From: Streptomyces davaonensis JCM 4913
GTDB taxonomy: Bacteria; Actinomycetota; Actinomycetes; Streptomycetales; Streptomycetaceae
NCBI RefSeq assembly: GCF_000349325.1
Contig: NC_020504.1
Span: 3,692,053-3,756,052, forward strand
DNA: 64,000 nucleotides
Reading direction: 5' to 3'
The translations under genes were made by a program, and so were the position numbers. The notes under the pieces were generated by a model. It was not told where the DNA came from. It worked only from the letters and a program-made list of their open reading frames with translations, and searched no databases. Shown here one piece after another: positions 1 to 7,577 of the stretch. Within the stretch, counting starts at the first letter, position 1, and the number at the start of each line of letters is the position of its first letter.

Positions 1-490
1 GGGTCGTCGCCGGGTGCTGCACCGGCGGGGCGGGCGCCCAAGGGCCTGGCTCGCCGTAGGGCGGGGTGCTGTAGGGGTCGGGGTCGTGCAGGGGGCGGGG
101 GCGCTCGTCGGCGGGCGGGGGCGCGGGTTCGGCGGACAAGGCTGCTTCCCCACGCGGGGCGGCATCCCCCAGCGGGGGCGCTTCCGCAGGCAGGGCGGCT
201 TCCGCAGGCGGGACGGCATCCCCGAGCTGCGCGGCTTCCGTGGAGGCGGCCGGGGTCACCGGCTCGCTGCCGGTCGCCGGGATCGTCTCCCCGGCCGGCC
301 TGCTCAGCTCGTAGTCGCCCTCGGCCGAGGCGTCGGGGATGGGCCGCTTCAGCTCGAAGTCACCGTCGGCGTTCGGTATCGGGGCCGGTGCGGGCGGCGA
401 CGGCTCGGCCGTCTCGTCCGTCCGGCCCGAAGGCCCCTGGAGCCGAGGCCGGCTCCACCATTTCGCCTTCGTGGGCTTCCCCTCGTTCAT
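1..490 (-). CDS. HtrA-like trypsin-like serine protease, N-terminal part (cut by window start)
   Basis: The reverse strand is open from ATG at 490 to the window edge (163 codons seen). It starts MNEGKPTKAKWWSRP after a GGGGAG ribosome site. What is visible is only a cytosolic, low-complexity Pro/Ala/Glu-rich region with two loose acidic repeats (around DFELKRPIPDAS and DYELSRPAGET) and imperfect AEAALPAEAP-type repeats. The protease, membrane and PDZ parts would lie outside the window. The call rests on the N-terminal wording, which I recognise from Streptomyces trypsin-like membrane proteases, and on position: downstream of an ECF sigma factor and its anti-sigma factor, as in mycobacterial sigE-rseA-htrA. 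In that arrangement HtrA is an envelope-stress protease. No catalytic residue is visible, so function is inferred. Confidence 0.72.
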   Translation of the reverse strand, partial: MNEGKPTKAKWWSRPRLQGPSGRTDETAEPSPPAPAPIPNADGDFELKRPIPDASAEGDYELSRPAGETIPATGSEPVTPAASTEAAQLGDAVPPAEAALPAEAPPLGDAAPRGEAALSAEPAPPPADERPRPLHDPDPYSTPPYGEPGPWAPAPPVQHPATT

Positions 491-589
491 GCTCTCCCCA
501 CAGCCGGCCGCGGCACGGCCCGTCGGCGATGGCCGCGGCTCCTCGAACTCCGCCACCGCGCCCGGCTGCCTGCCATGAACGCGGCCCAC

Positions 590-606
590 CCTGGATTCAA
601 CCAGGT
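590..606 (-). other. small stem-loop between anti-sigma and htrA genes
   Basis: CCTGG-N6-CCAGG inverted repeat in the 142-nt gap between the anti-sigma stop (633) and the htrA start (490). It is too short to be a convincing terminator, so cotranscription is still likely. The rest of the gap shows only the htrA ribosome site. Confidence 0.25.
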
Positions 607-632
607 TCGTGGGCCGCCGCGCAGAGGCCGGG

Positions 633-1604
633 TCAGCGGCTGCTGATGGAAGGGGTGTTGGAGGCGGACGGGGACGCGGTCGCGTCGGGGACGGGTGCGG
701 CGAGCAGGCCCGGGGTGGTGACCTCCGGGTCGGTGTGCCAGGTGGTGAGGGTGAGCGGCGGGGTGGCGCTGAGCGGACGTATGAGCGGGGACAAGGCGGC
801 CGCGCCCGCGACCGCCGGGGTGGCCGATGCCTCGGCCTGGGCGGCGCCCGGGGCGGGCACTCCGGGCAGCAGCGGCGCGGACACCGAGGTCGTGGCGGCC
901 GGGGTGTCGCCGAGGGCACGCTGTCCCTGGCCCTGCACGAGCAGCGGCCCGACGCCACGGCGGCGCTGGTTCTCGGGTGCCGTCGAGGCTCCCGTGCCCT
1001 GGCTGCGCGCCGGGGTCACATTGCTGCCGGAGCCGGAACCGCGGGCGTCCGTCTCGGTCGGGACACCGGTGGTGACCCCGCCGAGCGCGATGGCCGCGAG
1101 GGACACCGCTCCGGCGGCGACGAAGGCGAACCGCAGCCCGCGCGAGGAGGACCGGTCGGCGTCGGGGCGGCCGACGGGGTGCACGCGGAAGCCGCCGGCC
1201 GGGGAGCCGGTGAGCGCCGGGGTGTGCGGCCGGGCAGGGACGTAGCCGAACTCGAAGCGCTCGCCCCGCCGCATGCCGAAGGCGCCGGGCGCGTGCTGCT
1301 CGGCGAGTCCGCCGAAGGGACCCCCGCCCAGCGGCGAGCCACCGCCGAGATCGTCTCCCGGCAGGCCCTGGAGCCGGGCCAGGAAGCTCTCGGAGGGCGG
1401 CGGCGGGGCCGCCTCCGCGAAGACGTTCTTCAGCCGGCGCTGGGCGTCGGCCTCCGCCTTGCACTTGGCGCAGGTGGCCAGGTGCGCGAGGACCCGCTCG
1501 CGCGAGTCATGACCGAGCTCTCCGTCCACCAGGGCGGAGAGTCGGTCTCCCAGGTGCTGTTCGGCGAGCCGGCGCTCGCCCGGTTCGGGTCGGGTCGCAC
1601 TCAC
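633..1604 (-). CDS. zinc-associated (ZAS) transmembrane anti-sigma factor
   Basis: 323-residue partner of the upstream ECF sigma factor, expected to hold it inactive at the membrane. The start is GTG at 1604, which overlaps the sigma stop (GTGA), so the genes are translationally coupled. The N-terminal domain carries the ZAS signature H-x3-C-x2-C (HLATCAKC, about residues 40-47) after a helix [19 protein letters not shown] low-complexity linker follows, then one hydrophobic segment ([19 protein letters not shown], about residues 150-170) and a long Ala/Pro/Thr-rich C-terminal half, probably extracytoplasmic. Mycobacterial RseA and Streptomyces RsrA use the same zinc motif; unlike RsrA this one has a membrane anchor. 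A longer reading frame runs upstream to 1799 but lies inside the sigma gene, so I rejected that start. Confidence 0.85.
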   Translation of the reverse strand: MSATRPEPGERRLAEQHLGDRLSALVDGELGHDSRERVLAHLATCAKCKAEADAQRRLKNVFAEAAPPPPSESFLARLQGLPGDDLGGGSPLGGGPFGGLAEQHAPGAFGMRRGERFEFGYVPARPHTPALTGSPAGGFRVHPVGRPDADRSSSRGLRFAFVAAGAVSLAAIALGGVTTGVPTETDARGSGSGSNVTPARSQGTGASTAPENQRRRGVGPLLVQGQGQRALGDTPAATTSVSAPLLPGVPAPGAAQAEASATPAVAGAAALSPLIRPLSATPPLTLTTWHTDPEVTTPGLLAAPVPDATASPSASNTPSISSR

Positions 1605-2368
1605 GCGGTCGCGCCCCCTCCCCCCAGTGCGGCCACACGCGGCACGAAGGACCGGCGCTCGGCCCGGGCTTCCGGGGAACGGTGCGCGAGGGCCTTGCGC
1701 AGCTGCGAGCGACCGCGGTGGATCCGGGACCGGACGGTGCCGAGCTTGACGCCGAGGGTGGCGGCGATCTCCTCGTACGACAGTCCCTCGATGTCGCACA
1801 GGACGACCGCGGCGCGGAACTCGGGCGCGAGGGTGTCGAGGGCCTGCTGGACGTCGGCGTCGAAGTGCGCGTCGTTGAAGACCTGCTGCGGGGACGGCTC
1901 ACGGCTGGGCAGGCGCTCGGCCGCGTCCTCGCCGAGAGCGTCGAAGCGGATGCGCTGCTTGCGGCGGACCATGTCCAGGAACAGGTTGGTGGTGATGCGG
2001 TGCAGCCAACCCTCGAAGGTCCCCGGGGTGTAGGTGGACAGCGAGCGGAAGACGCGGACGAAGACCTCCTGGGTGAGATCCTCGGCGTCGTGCTGGTTGC
2101 CGGTGAGCCGGTACGCGAGGCGGTAGACGCGGCCGCTGTGCGTGCTGACGATCTCCTCCCACGTGGGCGGAGTCCACGCCTGCCCGTCCGCGTCGGTGGA
2201 GAAGGTCGCGGTCTGGGCGTAGTCGTCGGCGTGGTCAGCAGCGGTGTCGTTCACGGATTTCGGCTTCCCTGCCGATCCGAGAAAGCGCCGTAGCACTCCT
2301 CCCCGATCCACAGGCGCAGCCGCACCTCCCCTGTCGGCTCTGGTGGTGTCCAGTGGAGCCCCTACCAT
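1601..2368 (-). CDS. sigE: ECF RNA polymerase sigma factor, SigE type
   Basis: 255-residue ECF sigma factor. Region 2 reads [23 protein letters not shown] followed by [11 protein letters not shown]; region 4 includes [44 protein letters not shown], a clear helix-turn-helix. I chose ATG at 2368 because GAGGTGGCT lies directly upstream; an open frame extends to 2575 with another ATG at 2413 but no ribosome site. Length matches mycobacterial SigE (about 257). It overlaps the ZAS anti-sigma gene by 4 nt and is divergent from a methyltransferase gene, the same arrangement as Rv1220c-sigE-rseA in M. tuberculosis, which controls envelope stress. Its own regulon is not visible here. This is not the S. 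coelicolor SigE of the CseBC system, so the symbol is by mycobacterial synteny only. Confidence 0.88.
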   Translation of the reverse strand: MVGAPLDTTRADRGGAAAPVDRGGVLRRFLGSAGKPKSVNDTAADHADDYAQTATFSTDADGQAWTPPTWEEIVSTHSGRVYRLAYRLTGNQHDAEDLTQEVFVRVFRSLSTYTPGTFEGWLHRITTNLFLDMVRRKQRIRFDALGEDAAERLPSREPSPQQVFNDAHFDADVQQALDTLAPEFRAAVVLCDIEGLSYEEIAATLGVKLGTVRSRIHRGRSQLRKALAHRSPEARAERRSFVPRVAALGGGGATA

Positions 2369-2596
2369 AGCCACCTCGCCCGTTAGCTCCGGATAAGCGG
2401 TTTTACGAGACATTGATCTGGGCTGATACGGCTCATGCGGCTGCGTCAGCATGTTCTGGACCTCTGGCCCGGTGTCGTGATCCAACCGTGTCCCCCCTAA
2501 CGTCTCCCACCCCTCTAAACGCCTGGTCCCATCTGCGGGTTCCCGGCCGCAACGGATACAGTCACGCCCAGGCAACCACGGGGACAGGAGAGGGTC

Positions 2597-3229
2597 ATTA
2601 CCGCCAACCGGCAGACGAGCTGGGCGTTCGCCGACGCCTATGTCGCCGAGGACGACGCACTGCGCTGGGCCCGTGACCGGGCACGCGAGGCAGGGCTGCG
2701 CTCGGTGTCGCCCGGCACGGGCGCGGCACTGCGGTTGCTAGCCGCCACCGTGGACGCGAAGGCGGTCGCGGAGATCGGCACCGGCACCGGCGTCTCCGGG
2801 ATCCATCTGCTGCACGGAATGCGTCCGGACGGCGTGCTGACCACCGTGGACCCCGAGCCGGAGCACCAGCAGTTCGCCCGGCAGGCCTTCCGGGCCTCAG
2901 GCTTCGCCAGCAACCGGGCACGGTTCATCCCCGGCCGCGCGCTGGACGTACTGCCCCGGCTCGCGGACGCGGGCTACGACCTGGTCTTCTGCGACGGCGA
3001 CCGGCTCGAGTTCCTGGACTACCTCGCTGAATCGTTGCGCCTGCTGCGTCCGGGTGGCCTGGTGGTCTTCGAGGGCGTCTTCGCGAACGGCCGTACGGTC
3101 GACTCGGGCCCCCAGCCGACCGAGGTGCTGCGGCTGCGGGAGCTGCTGCGCGCCGTGCGCGAGAGCCAGGACCTGGTGCCGTCACTGCTGCCGGTGGGCG
3201 ACGGACTGCTCTGCGCGGTCAAGCGCTGA
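2597..3229 (+). CDS. class I SAM-dependent O-methyltransferase (probable ATT start)
   Basis: About 210-residue methyltransferase of the catechol/caffeoyl-CoA O-methyltransferase fold. Motif I is [16 protein letters not shown], followed by the acidic [10 protein letters not shown] and [20 protein letters not shown]. The first conventional start (GTG 2705) would delete 36 codons that read as conserved protein ([18 protein letters not shown]). No in-frame ATG, GTG or TTG exists between 2705 and the upstream stop TAA at 2498. ATT at 2597 sits 6 nt after AGGAG, so it is my preferred start. The gene is divergent from the ECF sigma gene, as in M. tuberculosis Rv1220c. The substrate is unknown. It ends at a bidirectional hairpin. 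Confidence 0.82.
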   Translation: MTANRQTSWAFADAYVAEDDALRWARDRAREAGLRSVSPGTGAALRLLAATVDAKAVAEIGTGTGVSGIHLLHGMRPDGVLTTVDPEPEHQQFARQAFRASGFASNRARFIPGRALDVLPRLADAGYDLVFCDGDRLEFLDYLAESLRLLRPGGLVVFEGVFANGRTVDSGPQPTEVLRLRELLRAVRESQDLVPSLLPVGDGLLCAVKR

Positions 3230-3275
3230 CGGCTCGGCTCACGGAGCGTAGCGGTCAAGGCCGGGAAAACAGCGA

Positions 3276-3301
3276 CCCCGGCATCTCATACGATGCCGGG
3301 G
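3276..3301. terminator. bidirectional intrinsic-type terminator
   Basis: Perfect 10-bp stem CCCCGGCATC / GATGCCGGGG with a 6-nt loop, between the convergent methyltransferase and DUF3117 genes. Confidence 0.75.
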
Positions 3302-3329
3302 CAGCCGAAAGGATATGGTCGCTTCCGCG

Positions 3330-3497
3330 TCAGCCGACGACCTTCTTGAGGGCGTCGCCGAGCGCGTCGGCCTCGTCAGGGGTCAGCTCGACGACGAGCC
3401 GACCGCCGCCTTCGAGCGGAACGCGCATGACGATGCCCCGCCCCTCCTTGGTCACCTCGAGCGGGCCATCGCCCGTCCGCGGCTTCATGGCCGCCAT
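3330..3497 (-). CDS. DUF3117 small conserved actinobacterial protein
   Basis: 55-residue protein of unknown function, MAAMKPRTGDGPLEVTKEGR onward, ending ALGDALKKVVG. The start at 3497 is preceded by GGAAGGGGAAC; an upstream extension to 3596 lacks a ribosome site and family resemblance. DUF3117 proteins are nearly universal in actinobacteria, always about this size; the M. tuberculosis counterpart is Rv1211. Its neighbours here (tag, DivIVA, folP2) match the mycobacterial neighbours, so the assignment is secure although the role is not known. Confidence 0.9.
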   Translation of the reverse strand: MAAMKPRTGDGPLEVTKEGRGIVMRVPLEGGGRLVVELTPDEADALGDALKKVVG

Positions 3498-3852
3498 GCT
3501 CGTTCCCCTTCCTGAAACCAGCTCATCGTCAAAGCCGACGGCCCCATTGAGGGCATGCGCGGTCCTTGAAGGACACGCGACACCGGCATCGAACACATTG
3601 CTTCCAAGCCATTATCCCGCATCGCAGGACCCGATGACCAACATCAGTCGGCATCGCTTGGGCAACGCGCCCGAGCAAAACCACTCAATTCGGCGATGTG
3701 ACTGCGATACTGCGCCGCCGCACGCGTGTCCGCCGAACGGAAACCGGCGCGATTTCTTTGACGCAGGTCACACGTACGCTCCCGACGATCTCCGCCATGC
3801 TGTCCTCAGAGACGAGCCAGACATGAGCCGCGAACACCGGAGGGGATACGCC
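3498..3852. other. 355-nt divergent intergenic region
   Basis: Separates the divergent DUF3117 and enoyl-CoA hydratase genes and must hold both promoters. GC content is lower than in the flanking genes (for example around 3590-3690). A TTGACG at 3759 could be a -35 element but I found no convincing -10 at a proper distance. The open frame that runs through it on the plus strand has no coding character. Confidence 0.4.
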
Positions 3853-4644
3853 ATGGCCGACACCGTGCTCTACGAGGTGAGCGACGGACTCGCGACGATC
3901 ACGCTGAACCGCCCCGAGGCGATGAACGCGCTGAACATCGAGACGAAGGTCGCGCTGCGGGAGGCCGTGACGGCGGCGGGCGCCGACTCCTCGGTGCGGG
4001 CCGTGCTGCTGACCGCCGCCGGGGACCGGGCGTTCTGCGTGGGCCAGGACCTCAAGGAGCACATCGGGCTGCTGGCCGAGGGGTCCGGACAGGTGATGAG
4101 CACGGTGCGTGAGCACTACAACCCGATCGCCCGGGCGCTGACGGAGATGCCGAAGCCGGTGGTGGCCGGGGTGAACGGGGTCGCCGCGGGGGCGGGGTTC
4201 GGGTTCGCCCTCGCCGCGGACTACCGAGTCGTTGCCGACTCGGCTGCCTTCAATACGTCGTTCGCCGGTGTCGCGCTGACTGCGGACTCGGGGATCTCCT
4301 GGACGCTGCCTCGGGTGGTCGGGCCTGGGCGCGCTGCTGACCTGCTGCTGTTCCCTCGGAGCATCAAGGCTCAGGAGGCGTACGAGCTGGGGATCGCGAG
4401 TCGGGTGGTGCCCGCGGCGTCGCTCCGCGAGGAGGCGGAGAAGGTGGCTCGGGCGTTGGCCGAGGGGCCGACGGTGGCGTATTCGGCGATCAAGGAGTCT
4501 TTGGCGTACGGGTCCTCCCACTCCTTCGCCGAGGCGCTGGAGAAGGAGAACGAGCTCCAGACCAAGGCCGGGGCGTCGGAGGATCACACGATCGCTGTTC
4601 AGGCGTTTGTGAACAAGGAGAAGCCGAAGTATTTGGGGCGGTAG
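3853..4644 (+). CDS. enoyl-CoA hydratase/isomerase (crotonase family)
   Basis: 263 residues, start ATG at 3853 after GGAGGGGATACGCC. Crotonase-fold landmarks: NRPEAMNALN near the N-terminus, the oxyanion-hole loop AAGDRAFCVGQDLKEHIG (around residues 55-72), and VAGVNGVAAGAGFGFALAADYR (about 105-126), where the second oxyanion glycine lies. The usual catalytic glutamates are not obvious: the segment after the oxyanion loop reads FAGVALTADSGISWTLPRVVG, with Asp where some hydratases have Glu, which is more like PaaG-type isomerases. It acts on an acyl-CoA, substrate unknown. From about 4230 onwards T-ending codons become commoner than upstream. Confidence 0.85.
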   Translation: MADTVLYEVSDGLATITLNRPEAMNALNIETKVALREAVTAAGADSSVRAVLLTAAGDRAFCVGQDLKEHIGLLAEGSGQVMSTVREHYNPIARALTEMPKPVVAGVNGVAAGAGFGFALAADYRVVADSAAFNTSFAGVALTADSGISWTLPRVVGPGRAADLLLFPRSIKAQEAYELGIASRVVPAASLREEAEKVARALAEGPTVAYSAIKESLAYGSSHSFAEALEKENELQTKAGASEDHTIAVQAFVNKEKPKYLGR

Positions 4645-4660
4645 GGGCTTGGTGGCGTCG

Positions 4661-4735
4661 CGGGGTGCGGGTGCGTTGTGGCTGGTCGCGCCCACGCGGC
4701 GGAGCCGCAAATCGATACAGCCCCGCGCCCCTAAG
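4661..4735. repeat. dispersed repeat, copy 1
   Basis: A non-coding 3'-end sequence with core GGCTGGTCGCGCCCACGCGG followed by AGCCGCAAATCGATACAG and CCGCGCCCCT. The core recurs nearly unchanged at 56342-56411, 52 kb away. Both copies sit just after a stop codon and contain the small inverted repeat GCGGC-GGA-GCCGC. The sequence resembles an abundant Streptomyces intergenic family that I recognise from other genomes. It overlaps the last codons of tag by a few bases. Confidence 0.8.
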
Positions 4736-5312
4736 GTCGGATTCGCGCCGCGCAGGTTTCCAAGTGGTCGTTCACCAGGCCGCACGCCTGCATCAGGGCG
4801 TATGCCGTCGTCGGGCCCACGAACTTCAAGCCTCGCTTCTTCAGGGCCTTGGACAGGGCCGTTGACTCCGGAGTCACCGCTGGGACGTCTGCGATGGTCT
4901 TTGGGGCCGGGCCCGGCTCCGGGGCGTGGGACCAGATGAGGTCGTCGAGGTCGCCCGGGGTCCAGTCGGTCAGGGTCCGGGCGTTGGCGAGGGTGGCGTC
5001 GATTTTTGCCCTGTTGCGGATGATGCCCTCGTCGGCCAGGAGGCGGTCGCGGTCCTCGTCCGTGAAGGCGGCCACCTTCGCGATCTTGAACTCGGCGAAG
5101 GCCGTGCGGAAGCCGGGGCGGCGGCGCAGGATCGTGATCCAGGACAGGCCCGACTGGAAGGCCTCCAGGGAGAGGCGTTCGAACAGGGCGTCGTCGCCGT
5201 GGACCGGGCGGCCCCACTCCCCGTCGTGGTACGTCACGTAGTCCGGGGTGGACAGGGCCCAGGGGCAGCGCAGGGCGCCGTCGGGGCCGGCCAGGGCCGT
5301 GCCGTCGGTCAC
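4731..5312 (-). CDS. tag: DNA-3-methyladenine glycosylase I
   Basis: 193-residue base-excision repair enzyme that removes 3-methyladenine from alkylated DNA. N-terminal RCPWALSTPDYVTYHDGEWG carries the first zinc cysteine and the conserved YHDxEWG; the C-terminal FVGPTTAYALMQACGLVNDH followed by LETC supplies the remaining zinc ligands (H-x3-C). In between, LSLEAFQSGLSWITILRRRP and the helix-hairpin region NRAKIDATLANA are typical. The length is normal for TagI. GTG start at 5312 overlaps the stop of the DivIVA-domain gene (GTGA), so the two are coupled, as Rv1209-tagA are in M. tuberculosis. Confidence 0.93.
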   Translation of the reverse strand: MTDGTALAGPDGALRCPWALSTPDYVTYHDGEWGRPVHGDDALFERLSLEAFQSGLSWITILRRRPGFRTAFAEFKIAKVAAFTDEDRDRLLADEGIIRNRAKIDATLANARTLTDWTPGDLDDLIWSHAPEPGPAPKTIADVPAVTPESTALSKALKKRGLKFVGPTTAYALMQACGLVNDHLETCAARIRP

Positions 5313-5659
5313 TGGTCCTCCTGGGCGGGCTTCTCCATGGAGACGTGCCCACCGGACCGGGCCCCGGCCAGGGCCGACTCCAGGTCGGCGATACGGGAGT
5401 CGCGCTCGGCGAGCTCGGCGCCGAGGCGGCTGAGGGCGTCGTCGACGTCGGACATGCGGTAACCGCGGGCGGCGAGGGGGAAGCGCAGGTTCTCGACGTC
5501 GACTCGGCCCACGGGGCGGTCGAGCGGGAGCGGGTCCTGGAGGCGCTCCGGGGCGGCCTCCGGCAGCGGGCCGCCGCCCTCGCCGCCGCCCACCACCGCG
5601 AGGGTCACCGCGGCGACCACGACGGCGAGCGCGACGACCAGGAACAAGAACATAACCAT
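5309..5659 (-). CDS. DivIVA-domain single-pass membrane protein
   Basis: 116 residues from ATG 5659 (GTGGGGGC upstream; a GTG at 5674 and ATG at 5653 are alternatives). An N-terminal membrane helix MFLFLVVALAVVVAAVTLAV is followed by a Gly/Pro linker. Then comes a DivIVA-like segment, VDVENLRFPLAARGYRMSDV with DDALSRLGAELAERD, which is the short motif that recognises curved or septal membrane in DivIVA/Wag31, and a short coiled coil. It is the probable counterpart of M. tuberculosis Rv1209. A role at the pole or septum is inferred from the domain only. Translationally coupled to tag. Confidence 0.85.
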   Translation of the reverse strand: MVMFLFLVVALAVVVAAVTLAVVGGGEGGGPLPEAAPERLQDPLPLDRPVGRVDVENLRFPLAARGYRMSDVDDALSRLGAELAERDSRIADLESALAGARSGGHVSMEKPAQEDQ

Positions 5660-5786
5660 CGCTGAAGCCCCCACGGTCGGTGCAGTGTGCGGTCGAGTGT
5701 GTCAGGGTCCGATCGTGCCATGCGAGTGTGACAGTTAGGGTCGCAGGCGGCCGATGATCGGGACGTACGGGAGAGGTTCACAGGGG

Positions 5787-6647
5787 ATGCTCAGGCTGGG
5801 CAGACGGGAATTCGACCCGCACGAGCCGGTGATCATGGCGATCGTGAACCGGACCCCGGACTCCTTCTACGACCAAGGGGCGACGTTCCGGGACGAGCCT
5901 GCCCTCGCGCGCGTGGAGCAGGCCGTGGCGGAGGGGGCGGCGATCATCGACATCGGTGGGGTGAAGGCCGGGCCCGGGGAAGAGGTGTCCGCGGCGGAGG
6001 AAGTGCGGCGGACGGTGGGGTTCGTGGCGGAGGTGCGGCGGCGGTTCCCGGATGTCGTGATCTCCGTGGACACGTGGCGGGCGGAGGTCGGGGAGGCCGT
6101 CTGCGAGGCCGGGGCGGATGTGCTGAACGATGCGTGGGGTGGGGTGGATCCTCGTCTCGCCGAGGTGGCGGCTCGGTATCGGGTGGGGCTGGTGTGTACG
6201 CACGCGGGGGGCGCGGAGCCTCGTACGCGGCCGCATCGGGTGTCGTACGACGACGTGATGGCGGACATTCTGCGGGTGACGGTGGGTCTGGCGGAGCGGG
6301 CCGTCGCGCTCGGGGTGCCTCGGGAGTCGGTGATGATCGATCCCGGTCATGACTTCGGCAAGAACACGCGGCACAGCCTGGAGGCGACGCGGCGGCTGTC
6401 GGAGATGGTCGCGACGGGGTGGCCGGTGCTGGTGTCGCTGTCCAACAAGGACTTCGTGGGCGAGACGCTGGACCGCCCGGTGAAGGAACGGGTGATCGGA
6501 ACGCTGGCGACGACGGCGGTGTCGGCGTGGCTCGGGGCGCAGGTGTACCGAGTGCATGAGGTCGCCGAAACCCGTCAGGTCGTCGACATGGTGGCCTCGA
6601 TCGCAGGCCACCGCCCTCCGGCAGTCGCCCGCCGGGGCCTGGCGTAA
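5787..6647 (+). CDS. folP2: dihydropteroate synthase homologue, FolP2 type
   Basis: 286 residues, TIM-barrel pterin-binding family. Pterin-site signatures: MAIVNRTPDSFYD at about residues 14-26, IIDIGGVKAGPGEE, ISVDTWRAEVGEAV, VLNDAWGG and MIDPGHDFGKNT. Canonical FolP reads MGIxNVTPDSFSDGG and DIGGESTRPG; the changes to NRTPDSFYDQG and DIGGVKAGPG are those of the actinobacterial FolP2 paralogue. M. tuberculosis FolP2 (Rv1207) is reported not to make dihydropteroate, so folate synthesis should not be assumed. Start ATG 5787 is preceded by GGGAGAGG; an upstream extension to 5754 is unlikely. In mycobacteria it is followed by gpgS; here it is alone and ends at a perfect hairpin. Confidence 0.85.
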   Translation: MLRLGRREFDPHEPVIMAIVNRTPDSFYDQGATFRDEPALARVEQAVAEGAAIIDIGGVKAGPGEEVSAAEEVRRTVGFVAEVRRRFPDVVISVDTWRAEVGEAVCEAGADVLNDAWGGVDPRLAEVAARYRVGLVCTHAGGAEPRTRPHRVSYDDVMADILRVTVGLAERAVALGVPRESVMIDPGHDFGKNTRHSLEATRRLSEMVATGWPVLVSLSNKDFVGETLDRPVKERVIGTLATTAVSAWLGAQVYRVHEVAETRQVVDMVASIAGHRPPAVARRGLA

Positions 6648-6660
6648 GGACCCTCCTCGT

Positions 6661-6705
6661 CCTCAAGCGCCGGACGGGCTGAAACAGCCCGTCCGGCGCT
6701 TGAGG
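6661..6705. terminator. bidirectional terminator, common Streptomyces repeat type
   Basis: Perfect 20-bp stem CCTCAAGCGCCGGACGGGCT / its complement, loop GAAAC, between convergent folP2 and the LOG gene. The CAAGCGCCGGACGGGCTG sequence is a frequent Streptomyces terminator-type repeat (from memory). Confidence 0.88.
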
Positions 6706-6713
6706 AGCGGGGG

Positions 6714-7472
6714 TCAGCGGCCTGCCTCCTTGGAGACCAAGGCCACCGCTTCCTCCACCTCGTCCGTGACATGGAACAGGAGCAGGTCCTTCTCCGACGC
6801 CTTGCCCTGGGCGATCACTGTCTTGCGGAGCCAGTCGACCAGGCCGCCCCAGTACTCCGTGCCGAAGAGGACGATGGGGAAGCGGGTCACCTTCTGGGTC
6901 TGGACCAGGGTCAGGGCCTCGAAGAGTTCGTCGAGGGTGCCGAGGCCGCCTGGGAGGACCACGAAACCCTGCGCGTACTTGACGAACATCATCTTGCGGA
7001 CGAAGAAGTAACGGAAGTTCAGGCCGATGTCGACGTAGGGGTTCAGCCCCTGCTCGAAGGGGAGCTCGATGCCGAGGCCGACCGATGTTCCCTTCGCCTC
7101 GCACGCACCCTTGTTGGCTGCCTCCATGGCGCCCGGGCCACCACCCGTGATCACTGCGAAGCCCGCCTCCACCAGCCCTCGGCCCAGCCGCACTCCCGCG
7201 TCGTACTCCGGTGAATCCACCGGCGTCCGCGCGGAGCCGAACACGCTGATCGCGGGCGGGAGTTCGGCCAGCGTGCCGAAGCCCTCGATGAACTCCGACT
7301 GGATGCGCAGGACCCGCCAGGGGTCGGTGTGGACCCAGTCCGATGGGCCACCCGCGTCCAGCAGCCGCTGGTCGGTCGTACTCGCCGTGACCTGACCTCG
7401 CCGTCGGAGGACCGGTCCCAGGCGCTGCTCCTCCGGCGGCTGCTTCTTGCCCGCGGGGTTCCCGGTAGCCAT
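6714..7472 (-). CDS. LOG family protein (TIGR00730; possible cytokinin-nucleotide phosphoribohydrolase)
   Basis: 252 residues with the Rossmann-like lysine-decarboxylase-like/LOG fold. Key motifs are SVFGSARTP, VITGGGPGAMEAANKGA and the signature LPGGLGTLDELFEALT (PGGxGTxxE), which holds the catalytic region. LOG enzymes cleave cytokinin riboside 5'-monophosphates to free base and ribose 5-phosphate; despite old annotation they are not lysine decarboxylases. M. tuberculosis Rv1205 is the syntenic homologue and makes cytokinins. Start ATG 7472 has GGAGGGAGCGCAC upstream, which rules out the longer frame to 7541. The N-terminal 50 residues are basic and poorly structured. A 14-bp palindrome lies 36 nt upstream. 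Confidence 0.9.
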   Translation of the reverse strand: MATGNPAGKKQPPEEQRLGPVLRRRGQVTASTTDQRLLDAGGPSDWVHTDPWRVLRIQSEFIEGFGTLAELPPAISVFGSARTPVDSPEYDAGVRLGRGLVEAGFAVITGGGPGAMEAANKGACEAKGTSVGLGIELPFEQGLNPYVDIGLNFRYFFVRKMMFVKYAQGFVVLPGGLGTLDELFEALTLVQTQKVTRFPIVLFGTEYWGGLVDWLRKTVIAQGKASEKDLLLFHVTDEVEEAVALVSKEAGR

Positions 7473-7507
7473 GTGCGCTCCCTCCGTCTTGCGTTCGTTC
7501 CACCTCA

Positions 7508-7521
7508 GCGTAGATCTACGC
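7508..7521. promoter_or_regulatory. 14-bp perfect palindrome upstream of the LOG gene
   Basis: GCGTAGATCTACGC, centred about 42 nt before the LOG start codon and within the 105-nt gap to dapE. Its position suits an operator for a dimeric repressor, but no regulator is identified. Confidence 0.4.
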
Positions 7522-7577
7522 GGGTTACGGAGGGGGGACATCGGTATGTCCGGTGTCCCCCACCGCGGAGAGTCGTG

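Noticed and set aside
388..1245. Plus-strand open frame across the anti-sigma gene and other long plus-strand frames up to 2033
   Set aside because: High-GC antisense shadow; no ribosome site, no domain, and the minus-strand genes have clear motifs and coupling.
3685..5352. 555-codon minus-strand frame through the hydratase and tag genes
   Set aside because: Shadow that also reads through the dispersed repeat; the real genes have motifs on other frames.
6714..7472. Lysine decarboxylase
   Set aside because: The PGGxGTxxE motif is that of LOG proteins; the decarboxylase name is a historical mis-annotation.
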